A DNA stretch of 64,000 nt from CAYUST01 sp964447535 (GTDB lineage Bacteria; Patescibacteriota; Gracilibacteria; Absconditabacterales; Absconditicoccaceae), in contig CAYUST010000002.1 in NCBI GenBank assembly GCA_964447535.1, forward strand, positions 62,001 to 126,000, in the 5' to 3' direction. The translations under genes were made by a program, and so were the position numbers. Positions 18,652-28,360 of this stretch are shown here, in pieces (position 1 is the first letter of the stretch; each line of letters opens with the position of its first letter). Under the pieces are notes generated by a model. It was given only the letters and a program-made list of their open reading frames with translations. It searched no databases and was not told the origin of the DNA.

Positions 18652-21300
18652 ATGAAAAATTTTAGCAATTTGCTCTTGGGGTTGCTCATCTGTGCACTTC
18701 CCAAAACCATCTCCGCACAGTGTGGTGTTGTGCCTATCAGTACCCATGGCAACATCCAGTGCAACAAAACAGACACACTGGCACTGTGGCTCAAAGATGC
18801 ACCATGCATTGATGCGGCAATGTTCACCTGGACTGAATGCAGCAGTGCAGACGGACCAGACAGTGACACGCTGACCAACGATGCATTGTGCACCAAAACG
18901 ATGATGCTTCCAAGCATGACCGTCAAAGGCACGGGGGCAAACAAGGTCACCATCTACTGGATGATGATGTCACCCACGTGGATCAAATGGCAAAAGGCAC
19001 CCAACAACTATGCCAAAGCCATTTCGATTTACATCAACGGGACGTTCTCCAAGAAAGTAGATCTGCCACAGACCTGGCAGACACCAACCTCCTATACGTT
19101 CACCAATATGGGCACGACGGTCATCACGTTCAGTGTAGACCCTGCTGATATTGTGGCGAATGGAGGAAACATGTCTGTCGTCGAGTGGGCAGAGTTTGGG
19201 ATCACTGGATCATGTGGCAGTTCCGTCGATACGACGGGACCGATCATTACCAAGATACCCAAGGACACTACCATCGTGTGTGGCAATGCATTTCCCAACT
19301 GGAAAGTTACTGCAACCGATGCGTGTGATCCTGCACCCAAGGTAAGTATTGATTCAACATTGGTGTCTGCATTATGTCCTATTACATTCTCCTGGGTCTA
19401 TACGGTCACGGTGACTGATAGTTCAGGTAATGTAACTAAGGGCAAATGGGCAGTCAATGTATTGGATACAATCAAACCAGTAGTAATTGGCAACTTGCCA
19501 AAAGATGTCACCATCAGTTGTACGGATAGCATTCCAGACCAACTTGATCTACAAGTAAGTGATTGTTCACCTACTACACAAATTAAAAGTGCTGCAACGA
19601 GTGGAACACCTTGTGAGACGATTATCTTGTATACGTGGATCATTTCAGACAACTGCAATGAGACTACGTATACACGTAAAGTTACCATCAAAGACACCAC
19701 CGCACCGGTTTGGATTAGTCCCTTACCCAAGGATACTACTGTTTTGATCCCTCCGCCGTTTGATAGTTTGTTTGCCAAAGATGATTGCTCTGCAATTACC
19801 TATAGCATGCAAGAAACCAAACAAGGAGATTCATGTAGCTATCTTTTAGTAAGAACATGGACCGCCACCGATGCGTGTGGAAATATACTTACGCATACAC
19901 AAAAGATCAATGTACTCGGTGGAGGAACGCCGTGGTGGATCACACCATTGCCAACTGACACTGCTGTACAATGTAATGCGATTCCAGTATTTGTTGATCT
20001 CATAGCTCAGGACTCTTTGGGCAATATTCCCGTTTTCAAAAACGAGGTATACTCAGGAGATAGCTGTAACTTTACGATCACCCGGACTTGGACAGCCACC
20101 AGTAGTTGTGGTACAACACGGACGCACACCCAGATCATCACGGTCACCGATACGACGGATCCTTTATGGACGACGCCGTTACCTGGAGACACGACGATCT
20201 TGTGTGGTACGTCATTGAGTGACACCGCAACCGTTGGAGCTATGGATATGTGCTGGAGACAAGTGGGAGTGACCTTGGTGTTTACGCAAGTAAGTACTGA
20301 TTCACTGATCACTCGAACATGGACAGCGACAGACAAATGTGGTAATAGCGTATCCTATACGCAACGCATCACAATTCTGAAAGCGCAGTTCAACCTAAAT
20401 CCTGTAGTGACCAATGTCAGTTGCTTCGGCTATGCTGATGGAAGTATTGACCTGCAACCAACGGGAAGCTATGCTTACCTATGGAATACCGGCGATACAA
20501 CGTCTAGTATAGACAGTTTGGCACCTGGTTCCTATACCGTGACGGTGTCTCAAGGAGCATGTGATGCAACGTACAGTTTCGTCATTACGCAACCAGACTC
20601 GATGAACGTACACATAAACCAAGTGTCAGCGTTGTGCTTCGGAGGAAATGGACAGATTATTCTGACTGTTTCTGGTGGTAGCACACCATATACGTATCTG
20701 TGGAACACGGGAGCTACGACAAATAGCTTCACCGACACTGCAGGTATATATAGTGTGACCATCACTGATGCAAACGGTTGTAGTAAAGTAGTAAGTGGTC
20801 TCACAATCACCCAGCCTACCCAGTTACAGCTCAATTTGTCTCCAACCGCAGTGACCTGCCAGGTAGGTAACGATGGACGCATAGACTTACAGGCAACTGG
20901 AGGTACTGCACCATACACCTATCAATGGTCCAACGGCACGACCAACCCTAGCCCCGCAAACCTCGTCCCTGGTCTCTATCAGGTCGTGGTGAGTGACGCA
21001 AATGGTTGTGTCATGACAGATACCACTGAAGTACGTTGCTTGGGATGTAAAGTCTATCCCAATCCAGCAGTGCAAGGTGGCAACTGTACGATCAACATCA
21101 ATACGGGAGATCCAAACGACGACGGTGAAGTTGAATTTACTGTGTATGATATACTCGGTAAACGTAAGCAAAACTGGCGTCGGCAAATGATTGATGGATA
21201 TTTGGTGGAGACATTCGTCGCCGATTTGGATCCAGGCAAATATTTGCTTGAAGCCAAAGGTCCTGGTATTCATTTTGTAAAAGAATTTTCGATTAACTAA
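18652..21300 (+). CDS. Secreted multidomain adhesin with HYR-like and SprB-like repeats and T9SS sorting domain
   Basis: An 882-residue secreted protein, ATG to TAA, with no UGA despite very many glycines. Order of parts: signal peptide ending TISA-Q (residues 1-22); an N-terminal region of about 170 residues, perhaps carbohydrate-binding; five Cys-containing repeats of about 75 residues resembling HYR domains (pattern PKDTT...C...TDxCG...YT); three SprB-like repeats (VSCFGYADGSIDL, YLWNTGDTT, SYTVTV); and a C-terminal domain of about 75 residues (VYPNPAVQGG, VYDILGKR, LDPGKYLLE) matching type A sorting signals of the Bacteroidota type IX secretion system. Such proteins are exported and fixed to the cell surface. 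The Gln after the signal-peptidase site is also a Bacteroidota habit. Confidence 0.85.
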   Translation: MKNFSNLLLGLLICALPKTISAQCGVVPISTHGNIQCNKTDTLALWLKDAPCIDAAMFTWTECSSADGPDSDTLTNDALCTKTMMLPSMTVKGTGANKVTIYWMMMSPTWIKWQKAPNNYAKAISIYINGTFSKKVDLPQTWQTPTSYTFTNMGTTVITFSVDPADIVANGGNMSVVEWAEFGITGSCGSSVDTTGPIITKIPKDTTIVCGNAFPNWKVTATDACDPAPKVSIDSTLVSALCPITFSWVYTVTVTDSSGNVTKGKWAVNVLDTIKPVVIGNLPKDVTISCTDSIPDQLDLQVSDCSPTTQIKSAATSGTPCETIILYTWIISDNCNETTYTRKVTIKDTTAPVWISPLPKDTTVLIPPPFDSLFAKDDCSAITYSMQETKQGDSCSYLLVRTWTATDACGNILTHTQKINVLGGGTPWWITPLPTDTAVQCNAIPVFVDLIAQDSLGNIPVFKNEVYSGDSCNFTITRTWTATSSCGTTRTHTQIITVTDTTDPLWTTPLPGDTTILCGTSLSDTATVGAMDMCWRQVGVTLVFTQVSTDSLITRTWTATDKCGNSVSYTQRITILKAQFNLNPVVTNVSCFGYADGSIDLQPTGSYAYLWNTGDTTSSIDSLAPGSYTVTVSQGACDATYSFVITQPDSMNVHINQVSALCFGGNGQIILTVSGGSTPYTYLWNTGATTNSFTDTAGIYSVTITDANGCSKVVSGLTITQPTQLQLNLSPTAVTCQVGNDGRIDLQATGGTAPYTYQWSNGTTNPSPANLVPGLYQVVVSDANGCVMTDTTEVRCLGCKVYPNPAVQGGNCTININTGDPNDDGEVEFTVYDILGKRKQNWRRQMIDGYLVETFVADLDPGKYLLEAKGPGIHFVKEFSIN

Positions 21301-21319
21301 CCACAAAAAAAAGTGAATC

Positions 21320-22732
21320 ATGAAAAAAATTATTTTCTTCTTGATCTGCGTCATGTGGTTGGTAAATCACCAAATCGCAGATGCACAAACATACAAAAGC
21401 GCACAAGCTCGTCTCGAGCGTGTACGCAATGGGTATGATCCCTCCACACGATGCGCCGGCAAAACCGTCAACACCTGCAACGGGAAAAAGAAATTTCCTC
21501 GAGGCAAATTGTTTGACGAATGCTGCGTCCTCATGTGGATAAATGGCAAAGAGCCAAACGACAAAATAAAGTTTGGTGAGGTGTTCTTGCTCCTCGATGG
21601 TACGCTTGATACCTTGGATCAACAACAAGCCCAAAACGGCGTCTGTTGTCTGATTCAGGATCGATGGTACAAAGAAGGCAAGATTGACACACCGTGTCCG
21701 CCAAACGCGGGTTTGTGTGATGTCACTCCCTTGCCTCGCCGAGGAGACAGCCTGCAAATTCCGAAACCCAAGATCATGGCGCCGACCCCATGTAATTGTG
21801 ATACGGTGTACATCCATGATACTATACCAGTACTCAAGGATACCATCATTCGCGATACAGTGAAGCTCCCTTGCAACGAATGTGATTCAATTCACAAAAA
21901 GTTCTTGGAGCATCGAGGCATGTTCGTCTATGGGCAAGCACTCCTGACTGCGTTACCGCATGAAGGGGAGCAGCAGCTCATAGATTTCGGTAAGCCACAG
22001 TTTAGTTTCGGTCTAGGCTATCAGTTACCTCTGAAAAAGCGCCTGGCTCCTTGTATAGGGCAAGGTGTACGTTTTCAGTTGGGACTGACGACCACCCATC
22101 GTCAATATGTACCTGATGCCTGCGGATGTAACAACGTCCCTGCGGTCGCCAACATTGGCTACGAAGCACAAGCTTTGTATCAGATACATTTGCTACGCAA
22201 CTGGCCATGGGATTTCGCTTTTGGTATAGGGCCCACCGCTTCGTATACCAAGGTCACCTCAGAAGATGAGGAGATCCGGAAAAAGCTGGAGCCATTTGCC
22301 TGGAACATCGTGGTCGAACCAGAAATTGCTCGCCACTTCGGGAATCTCGAAGCTAGCGTTGCAGTGAGTTTGCCTCTGCTTGAAAATCAGGAGCGGCATT
22401 TCGGTGCTTCACTTACGTTGAGATATCTCATCAAGGGTAAGAAGAAAGCTCAAGCTCCCAAGGAAGTTCCTCAGATTGACACTCTCCAAACTGTGGTTCC
22501 TCCGACTGATACTCTCCAAACAGATAGTCTCGAGTCGGACACACTCAATAATGAGATTCCTCCAAGGGATACTCTGCAAAGGGATATTCCTCAGAGAGAT
22601 ACTCTCAATAATGAGAGGCCACAATCTGAAATTCCGCCGATTGAGGCTCCTCAAACTGAAGCTCCTCAAACAGAGGTGCCAAAGTTAGAAGAACTGAAAT
22701 CTGATGTACCGAAATTGGAAGATCCTGAATAG
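21320..22732 (+). CDS. Exported protein, possible outer-membrane beta-barrel with Pro/Thr/Asp repeat tail
   Basis: A 470-residue protein, ATG to TAG, without UGA codons, starting 19 bases after the adhesin gene and probably co-transcribed. The signal peptide ends QIADA-Q, again with Gln after the cleavage site. Residues about 25-190 are Cys-rich and polar. Residues about 195-375 alternate hydrophobic and polar residues in strand-like runs with aromatic ends (FSFGLGYQLPL, FRFQLGL-like, WDFAFGIGPTASYT, FGASLTLRYL), as in Bacteroidota beta-barrel proteins. The last 95 residues are a low-complexity tail of (D)TLQ/IPPRDTLQ/EAPQTE units. It could be the partner or anchor of the adhesin, but that is inference. 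Confidence 0.7.
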   Translation: MKKIIFFLICVMWLVNHQIADAQTYKSAQARLERVRNGYDPSTRCAGKTVNTCNGKKKFPRGKLFDECCVLMWINGKEPNDKIKFGEVFLLLDGTLDTLDQQQAQNGVCCLIQDRWYKEGKIDTPCPPNAGLCDVTPLPRRGDSLQIPKPKIMAPTPCNCDTVYIHDTIPVLKDTIIRDTVKLPCNECDSIHKKFLEHRGMFVYGQALLTALPHEGEQQLIDFGKPQFSFGLGYQLPLKKRLAPCIGQGVRFQLGLTTTHRQYVPDACGCNNVPAVANIGYEAQALYQIHLLRNWPWDFAFGIGPTASYTKVTSEDEEIRKKLEPFAWNIVVEPEIARHFGNLEASVAVSLPLLENQERHFGASLTLRYLIKGKKKAQAPKEVPQIDTLQTVVPPTDTLQTDSLESDTLNNEIPPRDTLQRDIPQRDTLNNERPQSEIPPIEAPQTEAPQTEVPKLEELKSDVPKLEDPE

Positions 22733-22760
22733 AAATTGTTAAATTGCTTATAGCAGTTAT

Positions 22761-22791
22761 CACCCACATGAATTCATGTGGGTGTTTTTTT
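22761..22791 (+). terminator. Intrinsic terminator after adhesin/barrel genes
   Basis: Perfect palindrome CACCCACATGAA-TTCATGTGGGTG followed by seven T, 28 bases after the TAG stop. Confidence 0.93.
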
Positions 22792-22831
22792 ATATTTAAA
22801 ATATTGAAAGTTTTTTGTTTTTACTTCGTAG

Positions 22832-22990
22832 AGTAACTTTTTTTGCACGAGCTCAAAAAAGTTACCAAAAAAAGCCCATCGAATGCAGTGCTTACTTTTC
22901 TCTAGGCTTACTCGTTTGTCCTGCAACGCTCACTCCTCCCACTTCGTGGGCTCCGGGTCGTTCGCTTGTGTTGAGATTGACTACCAAGAA
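22832..22990. other. Non-coding spacer with hairpin GTAACTTTTTT / AAAAAAGTTAC
   Basis: Part of a 578-base gene-free stretch between the barrel gene and asnS. It holds an inverted repeat (GTAACTTTTTT, loop, AAAAAAGTTAC at about 22832-22866), then Cys/Ser-looking six-frame ORFs that I judge to be noise. A TCCTCACCAAAAATGC string at 22999-23014 repeats the reverse of the aspS ribosome-binding region (18448-18463). No gene is supported here. Confidence 0.5.
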
Positions 22991-23089
22991 AAATATACCT
23001 CCTCACCAAAAATGCATTCGATAATTTTTTCATGGCAACGCACTAAGCCTGAGAAGGTAAGTTATACACAATTAAACAAGTATTTTCAT

Positions 23090-23232
23090 AAGCAAGCGAG
23101 CGGGTCCCTCTGGGGGCGAGCTTGCTTCGTATGCGATAGGTGATATGAAATACTCACGGAAGGCCTGCGTTGCCTAGAACTTTTTGCTCCTTTTTGGGTC
23201 ATGCCAAAAAGGAGGCCACCCCGGCAGGGGAG
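23090..23232. repeat. Dispersed intergenic repeat, copy A
   Basis: About 143 bp that match 31787-31930 over most of their length. Shared parts: a terminal hairpin (AAGCAAGC...GCTTGCTT), CGTATGCGATAGGTGAT, a CGGAAG-CCTGCG-TGCCTAGA block, and CTTTTTGG-CATGCCAAAAAGGAGGCC followed by ACCCCGGCAGGGGAG. The last part contains a near-perfect inverted repeat. No ORF is conserved between copies, so it is a structured non-coding or mobile (MITE-like) repeat. Confidence 0.8.
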
Positions 23233-23310
23233 TTTTAGAGAAATAAATGTGTAATGACTACTGATAAAACCCCCTCTCACTCCCCCTTCACAGGGGGAGA
23301 ACCGTTTAGA

Positions 23311-24600
23311 CTACGGTGTAATCCTATTATGATATCTAGGGAAAGGAATGGTTTCTCTGATATGATGCAAACCACATAGCCATCTGACGAGTCTTTCGAG
23401 GCCAAACCCGAAACCACTTGTCGTGACGCCTCCGTATTTTCTGATATCGAGATATCGTGCGTATTCTTGGAGATCGTAGCCACGATCAATAATTTTTTGT
23501 TTCAAGATTTCATAGTTGCCTTCACGTTCTGATCCACCAATCACTTCTCCATAGCCTTCGGGAGCGAGCAGGTCTGAACACTTAGCAGTGCCTGGATGAT
23601 CTGGATCCTCGGGCATATAAAATGCTTTGATAGCCAAAGGGAAGTTGGTTACAAACAACGGTTGATCAAATGTGTTCATGAGCAACTCTTCATCATCTGC
23701 TCACAAATCTTCACCATCTTTGATATCTGATCACAACTCTTGGAGTTTCTTCACTACTTCTGCATGGGTCATACGAGGGAAGGGGAGGGTGATCGCTTCG
23801 AGTTTACTTATGTCTCTCCCGAGCATGGTCAATTCATTCCTATTTTTTTTGAGAATTTCTTGTATCATAAAATAGATGAGTTGTTCTTGAATTTCCATAT
23901 TGCCACGAAAATCACAAAATGCCATCTCAGCATCCATCATCCATAGCTCATTGAGATGTCTTCTCGTCTTGGATTTCTCTGCTCTAAACACAGGACCAAA
24001 ATCATACACATTTCTGTGCGCTGCGATCGCTGCTTCGATATACATCTGTCCTGTCTGACTCAAGAACATTTTTTCACCGTTGGTATGGGTCACTTCGTAG
24101 AGCTCTGTACTATCTTCTGCACAGGTGGGCGTGAAGATCGGCGCATCAATTTTGGTAAAATGATGTGCTCTCATCCAATCATAGGTAGCATGAATCAATG
24201 TATCTCTAATACGCAAAATAGCCCATTGTGACTGCGCTCTGAGATGTAAGTGTCTATTGTCGAACAAGAATTCTACGCCATGATCATCTTTCTGTCCAAG
24301 TGGCCAGTCCTTCGCCTGACTGATAACCTGTACATTTTTGACTTGTAGCTCAAACGCACCTGACTTGGGATGCAGAGAAACGACACCCGACAACGCAACC
24401 GCACTTTCGATACCACAACAAATCAGTTGATTGAAGACCTCATCACCAACACTGCCAAGTTCGATGACACACTGCAGATACCCTGTCCCGTCTCTCAATA
24501 AAATAAATGCAATCTTACCCGATGATCTGATTTGGGCAATCCAGCCCTGCAAATCAATTGACTGACCTACGTCAGTTTGTTGTATATGTGAAATAAGCAT
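23311..24600 (-). CDS. asnS: Asparaginyl-tRNA synthetase
   Basis: A 429-residue class II synthetase ending at TAG, with one or more UGA glycines. The N-terminal OB fold has LQGWIAQIRSSGKIAFILLR. Motif 2 is FGPVFRAEKSKTRRHLNELW; the catalytic core has FLSQTGQMYIEAAI and the DQPLFVTNFP stretch; motif 3 is SGFGFGLERLVRWLCGL, followed by IRETIPFPR. Length fits AsnRS (430-465). It attaches asparagine to tRNA-Asn, so the organism need not rely on a non-discriminating AspRS. The small basic protein gene upstream is on the same strand, 21 bases away. Confidence 0.94.
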
Positions 24601-24621
24601 ACGAATTACTAGATACTAAAA

Positions 24622-24966
24622 TTATTTTTTGGAAGCTAATGTCTTCATCAATTTCTTTCTATTCCGTCCTGACAACATCACCTCTGCGAAATCACTCGAG
24701 CCACTAGGCAGTTTGATATATCTCCAACCGTCTGGATCTGTTCTCATCCTGGTTTCTCGACAGACTTTACGTCCTCTGAGGAATCGGTGAAAGGTATGCC
24801 CTTTGGGATTGGTTTCTGCGCCGACGACACCAAGGTCTTTAGCTTCATCCAAAGCTAATTTCCTTTTGGGATATTCAAAACGCTTGCCTCCTTTGAGCCT
24901 GCCAGCTTGTTTTTGCTTCTGCTGTTTTTGTGCGGCAATTCAGCGTTTATTGGTTCTCGATGCCAT
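24622..24966 (-). CDS. Small basic protein, 114 aa
   Basis: ATG 24966 to TAA, with one UGA glycine near the start (NKRGIAAQ). The first 40 residues are very rich in Lys, Gln and Arg (AAQKQQKQKQAGRLKGGKR), which suggests RNA binding or a disordered tail. The rest has GHTFHRFLRGRKVCRETR and a KLPSGSSDFAEVMLSGRNRK stretch. Size and charge are like a ribosome-associated protein, but I do not recognise it. It precedes asnS on the same strand and is probably co-transcribed with it. Confidence 0.6.
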
Positions 24967-25043
24967 CAGACAACGAATCAAAGAATAAATGTCTATGTAT
25001 ACCTATATCGTGCAAGCTTGCAAACGTAGCCAAAGATTTGATG

Positions 25044-25071
25044 TTGACTTTATTGAATAAATAAATATAAG
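25044..25071 (+). promoter_or_regulatory. Promoter of ArsR-like gene
   Basis: TTGACT (25044-25049), 16-bp spacer, TATAAG (25066-25071), 27 bases before ATG 25099. Confidence 0.7.
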
Positions 25072-25098
25072 GATACCTCACCAAAAAAGTTGTGTACC

Positions 25099-25416
25099 AT
25101 GGCAAAGACAACCCGTCCGGTTAAAGTCCGGAAATTCGACCTGATCAAAGTAAGAAAATGTGTGCTCATCCTCAGAGCCATCAATCACCAGCTTCGGCAA
25201 AGGATTTTGGATCTCTTGGAAGAGTATGATCAGCTGACCGTCACCGACATCTATGTGAAACTTCGCTTAGAGCAGTCCGTCGCCAGTCAGCATCTTTCGA
25301 TCTTGAGAAAGGCGGGAGTAGTTGCCACCGATCGACAAGGTAAATTCATCTACTACAGTCGTGATAGAGATGAGATAAAACGTATCAATACGTTCATCAC
25401 CGGACTCGTAGGGTGA
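25099..25416 (+). CDS. ArsR-type winged-helix regulator, apparently ending at UGA
   Basis: A 105-residue winged-helix protein. The recognition region reads YDQLTVTDIYVKLRLEQSVA, then SQHLSILRKAGVVATDRQG and a wing KFIYYSRD, the standard ArsR/SmtB layout. No metal-binding Cys pair is seen in the recognition helix, so the signal it senses is unknown. The frame meets UGA at 25414-25416 directly after the usual end of the domain. An intrinsic terminator follows 29 bases later, and the next table-25 stop is TAG at 25540-25542, past that terminator. No internal UGA is present. It is one of four genes with this pattern. Confidence 0.8.
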   Translation: MAKTTRPVKVRKFDLIKVRKCVLILRAINHQLRQRILDLLEEYDQLTVTDIYVKLRLEQSVASQHLSILRKAGVVATDRQGKFIYYSRDRDEIKRINTFITGLVG

Positions 25417-25445
25417 GCAACCAAGCCAAAACACAACCTGAGATG

Positions 25446-25477
25446 ACCATCGCGGCAACCCCGTGATGGTTTTTTTG
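25446..25477 (+). terminator. Intrinsic terminator after ArsR-like gene
   Basis: Stem ACCATCGCGG / CCGTGATGGT (one G-T pair) with loop CAACC, then eight T. Confidence 0.88.
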
Positions 25478-25557
25478 TGCTTGCAAAAAAAAGAAAGTTA
25501 TATATAGTTCAAAGTTCCTACTCTCATGTTCATGAGAGATAGGTTGGTTACTAACAA

Positions 25558-25588
25558 AAAGAATCGGCGAATGCGTCGATTCTTTTTT
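25558..25588 (+). terminator. Second intrinsic terminator-like hairpin
   Basis: AGAATCG...CGATTCT stem followed by six T. A perfect 8-bp inverted repeat (CTCTCATG-TT-CATGAGAG, 25521-25538) lies just upstream. Together they could bound a short RNA or be a backup terminator. Confidence 0.7.
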
Positions 25589-25607
25589 ACACTACATTTT
25601 CTCTTGC

Positions 25608-25831
25608 AAATTATATTGAAAATATATATATTGTCTATGACACAAACAAAACGGACTTTCCCAATGGAAAATCCGCTTCGTCATTTCTATTTGCTGCCAA
25701 CATGAAACGTTTCCCAGATACTTGTTGACCAGAAATAGATATCTTTTCCATGGTTATCCGGGGTGGTTCCCGGAACTTGGTTTGGTTATTAAATGAAGTC
25801 TAGTGCACACATTGTGCCTAGACTTTTTTTA
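25608..25831 (+). ncRNA. Candidate small RNA or short peptide gene with terminator
   Basis: A promoter-like TTGCAA-N17-TATATT (from 25608) is followed by about 180 bases ending in a strong intrinsic terminator (25796-25831: AAGTCTAG...CTAGACTT with an inner GCAC/GTGC stem, then seven T). Inside is a GC-rich potential stem (CCGGGGTGGTTCCCGG). It could be an untranslated RNA. Alternatively, a 33-codon frame begins at ATG 25637 and ends at TAG with one UGA. I cannot tell which; no known RNA family is recognised. Confidence 0.4.
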
Positions 25832-25872
25832 TTTGAAAATTATTGTAAACTTTCCCTATGTATGATCCCTAA

Positions 25873-25934
25873 GCTCCTTAGTCCTGAGATTCTTCCGCTT
25901 CGTTACACTCAGCGTCAGAATGACGATTGAGTTT
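25873..25934. repeat. Short dispersed palindromic-type repeat
   Basis: Contains GATTCTTCCGCTTCGTTACA followed by CTCAGCGTCAGAATGACG, a small intergenic repeat type seen in many bacteria. A partial copy in opposite orientation is at 2783-2820 and a fragment (GACGCTCAGTATGACAT) at 31972-31988. No gene overlaps it. Confidence 0.5.
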
Positions 25935-25978
25935 CTGGAGTCTAGTTTCTAAATTCTTAAATCTTAACTCTCATTTCT

Positions 25979-27202
25979 CTACTCTATCCAATACGTCCAT
26001 CTCTGATCAGCACGCAACATCTTCGCCGCTTGTTTGAGGTCTTCATCAGTTACGTTTTGATACGCAATAAGTATTTCTTGCAGTGTTTTGACACTGTCGA
26101 GCAAAAGGAGTTGCTTCCCGACAAAGTCTGCCATATGATCAGATGTTTCAATACCAATTTGGGTCGTACCGGTGATGTTACCGACCGCAACTTCTCTCTC
26201 ATGGGCAGACCATTCACCAGCAGCATAGGCGTCTAGTTGTTGATTGATAGCCACAAGTGCCTCATCCCATCTCCCGACTTCTAGCCCCGCTCTAACCATG
26301 AAACACCCCGTTGGTACCTGTGCATGATGAGAAGCATGAATATAATAGCATAATCATCTTTTCTCTCTAATCTCTTGGAACAGTCTCGACGACATATTTC
26401 CACCCAACATCACGCTCAATAAACTACACGCATATTTGAGCGGATCAGTCATGGATACACCTGGCATACTCATGACAAGGTGGCGTTGTTCAGTTCACTT
26501 TTTTCGACAGTCTTGCTTGACCTCGGGGAGGGTATGTGCAAAAGGAACTGATACATATGATTTGGTTGCTCCTAGTTCACCGAATGCCTCACCAATCCAT
26601 CCTTCAAGATCACTCATCGAAGGGATTGCTCCTGCTACGACGACCAGCAAGTTATCCTTGGTGTATAATGCCTCTTTGTGCGCAAATAAATCCGCTTGTG
26701 TGAAACGTAAAATATTCTCTTCTGGTCACAAGGTAGACCAACCTCGACTCGTATCACCATAGTATCGTTGTTGCCACTTCTCCATGACAAGATGTTGTGG
26801 CATATCTTCGTACATTTTGATTTCTTGTATCACCACTTGCTTCTCTCTTTCCATTTCTTCCTTCGGAAAAGCTGCATGAACAAGCATATCACCAAGGACA
26901 TCTACCGCTGTTTGGACATAGCCAGGAGCGCACTTCACATAGTAACCTGCATACTCATCGCCGGTAAAGGCATTACATTCGCCTCCACATGCATCCAAGG
27001 TCATTGCAACAGAGAGAGGAGTTGGATATTTTTTGCCTCATTTGAAAAACATATGCTCGAGGAAGTGAGAGATGCCATTTGTTTCCTTAGTTTCATAAAT
27101 ACTTCCTGCTTTGACATATACCTCAACCGTGGTTGAACTAGCTTCAGATTGAGGTGCAAACACTACACGTACTCCATTGATCTCTTTGCGAATAATTTCC
27201 AT
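25979..27202 (-). CDS. M16-family zinc metallopeptidase
   Basis: A 407-residue protein ending at TAG, made whole by several UGA glycines. The inverted zinc-binding motif HFLEH lies at residues 46-50, with the downstream glutamate in QVVIQEIKMYED near 125. SVMLGGNMSSRLFQEIREKR near 260-280 is the C-terminal half motif of the family. Processing-protease/pitrilysin-like enzymes of this length cleave peptides, often working as homodimers. No signal peptide is visible, so it is probably cytoplasmic. It lies 21 bases downstream of alr on the same strand and may be the last gene of the murA-alr operon. Confidence 0.88.
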
Positions 27203-27223
27203 ATATATATAATGAATAAAATA

Positions 27224-28360
27224 TTACACGACAACTGTCCTCCTGGTTTTCTCAGAAAACTTTACCAATACTTCATAAGAGATAGTACCACATAGGTCAG
27301 CCACGTGCTGAATAGTATGTGGATCATGTAAGTTTGGACTGATAATTTCAATGCGATCACCTTTGGTGATTGGTAGTCAGCAAGTATCGATACAACAGAG
27401 ATTCATGCATATACGACCTCTTTGGGGGAGAAGATGATCATTTCGACGCATCATCCATTGATTTGAAACTACTCTTGGCAACCCCTCATAGTATCCAAAT
27501 GGGATAGTAGCACTTACCATCTTTTTACCTGCGGTATAGGTAGCACCATAACTGATACTTTCACCTGACAAAACTGTTTGCGTAGCAACTACTGTAGATA
27601 CTATACGCAACGCAGGACGCAAATTCTCATAGTGTTGAGACAATATGTCAGATTTTTGCAAAGGGCTATATCCATATAATGCAATTCAAGCCCTCGATGC
27701 ATTGAAAAGTGGATCACGTACTTTAGTTATCCCAGCACTGTTTGCAATATGCTTTCGATTTGGTGAAAATCATGCATGTATCGTAAGTTTAAACATATCA
27801 TGAAACGTACTTACTTGTTGAGCACTCATCACATCTGCAAGATCATCAGCACAGGCTAAATGACTCATGACTCCATCTACTTCAATATGTTTTGCCTGCT
27901 GTAATAAAACAAGTGCTTCTTTGAGTTCTTGAATTTGCAATCATTCTCTATGCATTCACGTATTGAGGAACAAATGAATTTTTCTTGATTTTTTTTTCTC
28001 AATTAGTGCACGTAATGTTTGTAAGCTAGATACTGCTAATGTTGCGTCAGCTTTATACAGACGATAATTTTCTACATTAGTTTCTCCAAGTACCAACACC
28101 GGCTTCTTAGCCCGACGACGTACAATCTGATATTCAGGAAAACTATCTACACAAATATAGGGGACATTGGTCCTAGATAAGACAGAGCTCACTTGCTGAA
28201 GTCCATGTCCATACGCGTTTGATTTCAAGACAGGAAACACAGTATCTCAAGCAAGACGTTCCAATATTCCAAGATTATGTAAAATATTGCTACGGCTGAT
28301 CTCTATCGTATTGAGGGGGATAATTTTGGGAGCTAATAAACGACGTATTGAATTATACAT
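27224..28360 (-). CDS. alr: Alanine racemase
   Basis: A 378-residue PLP enzyme ending at TAA. The PLP-binding lysine is in VFPVLKSNAYGHG (Lys at about residue 46). The C-terminal beta-barrel domain begins around ISYGATYTAG, containing the second catalytic tyrosine, and continues with GRICMNLCCIDTCG. It interconverts L- and D-alanine for peptidoglycan. UGA codons encode several glycines (for example LFLNTGMHRGG). The start overlaps the end of the upstream gene by 8 bases, so it is translationally coupled into an operon with murA. Confidence 0.93.

Noticed and set aside
18636..21354. Numerous ORFs on the minus strand opposite the adhesin gene
   Set aside because: The plus-strand 882-codon frame has a signal peptide, repeats and a sorting domain; the opposite ORFs arise from its Thr/Val-rich composition.
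22815..23143. Short plus-strand ORFs between the barrel gene and asnS
   Set aside because: They run through hairpins and the dispersed repeat, are not shared by repeat copy B and look like random translations.
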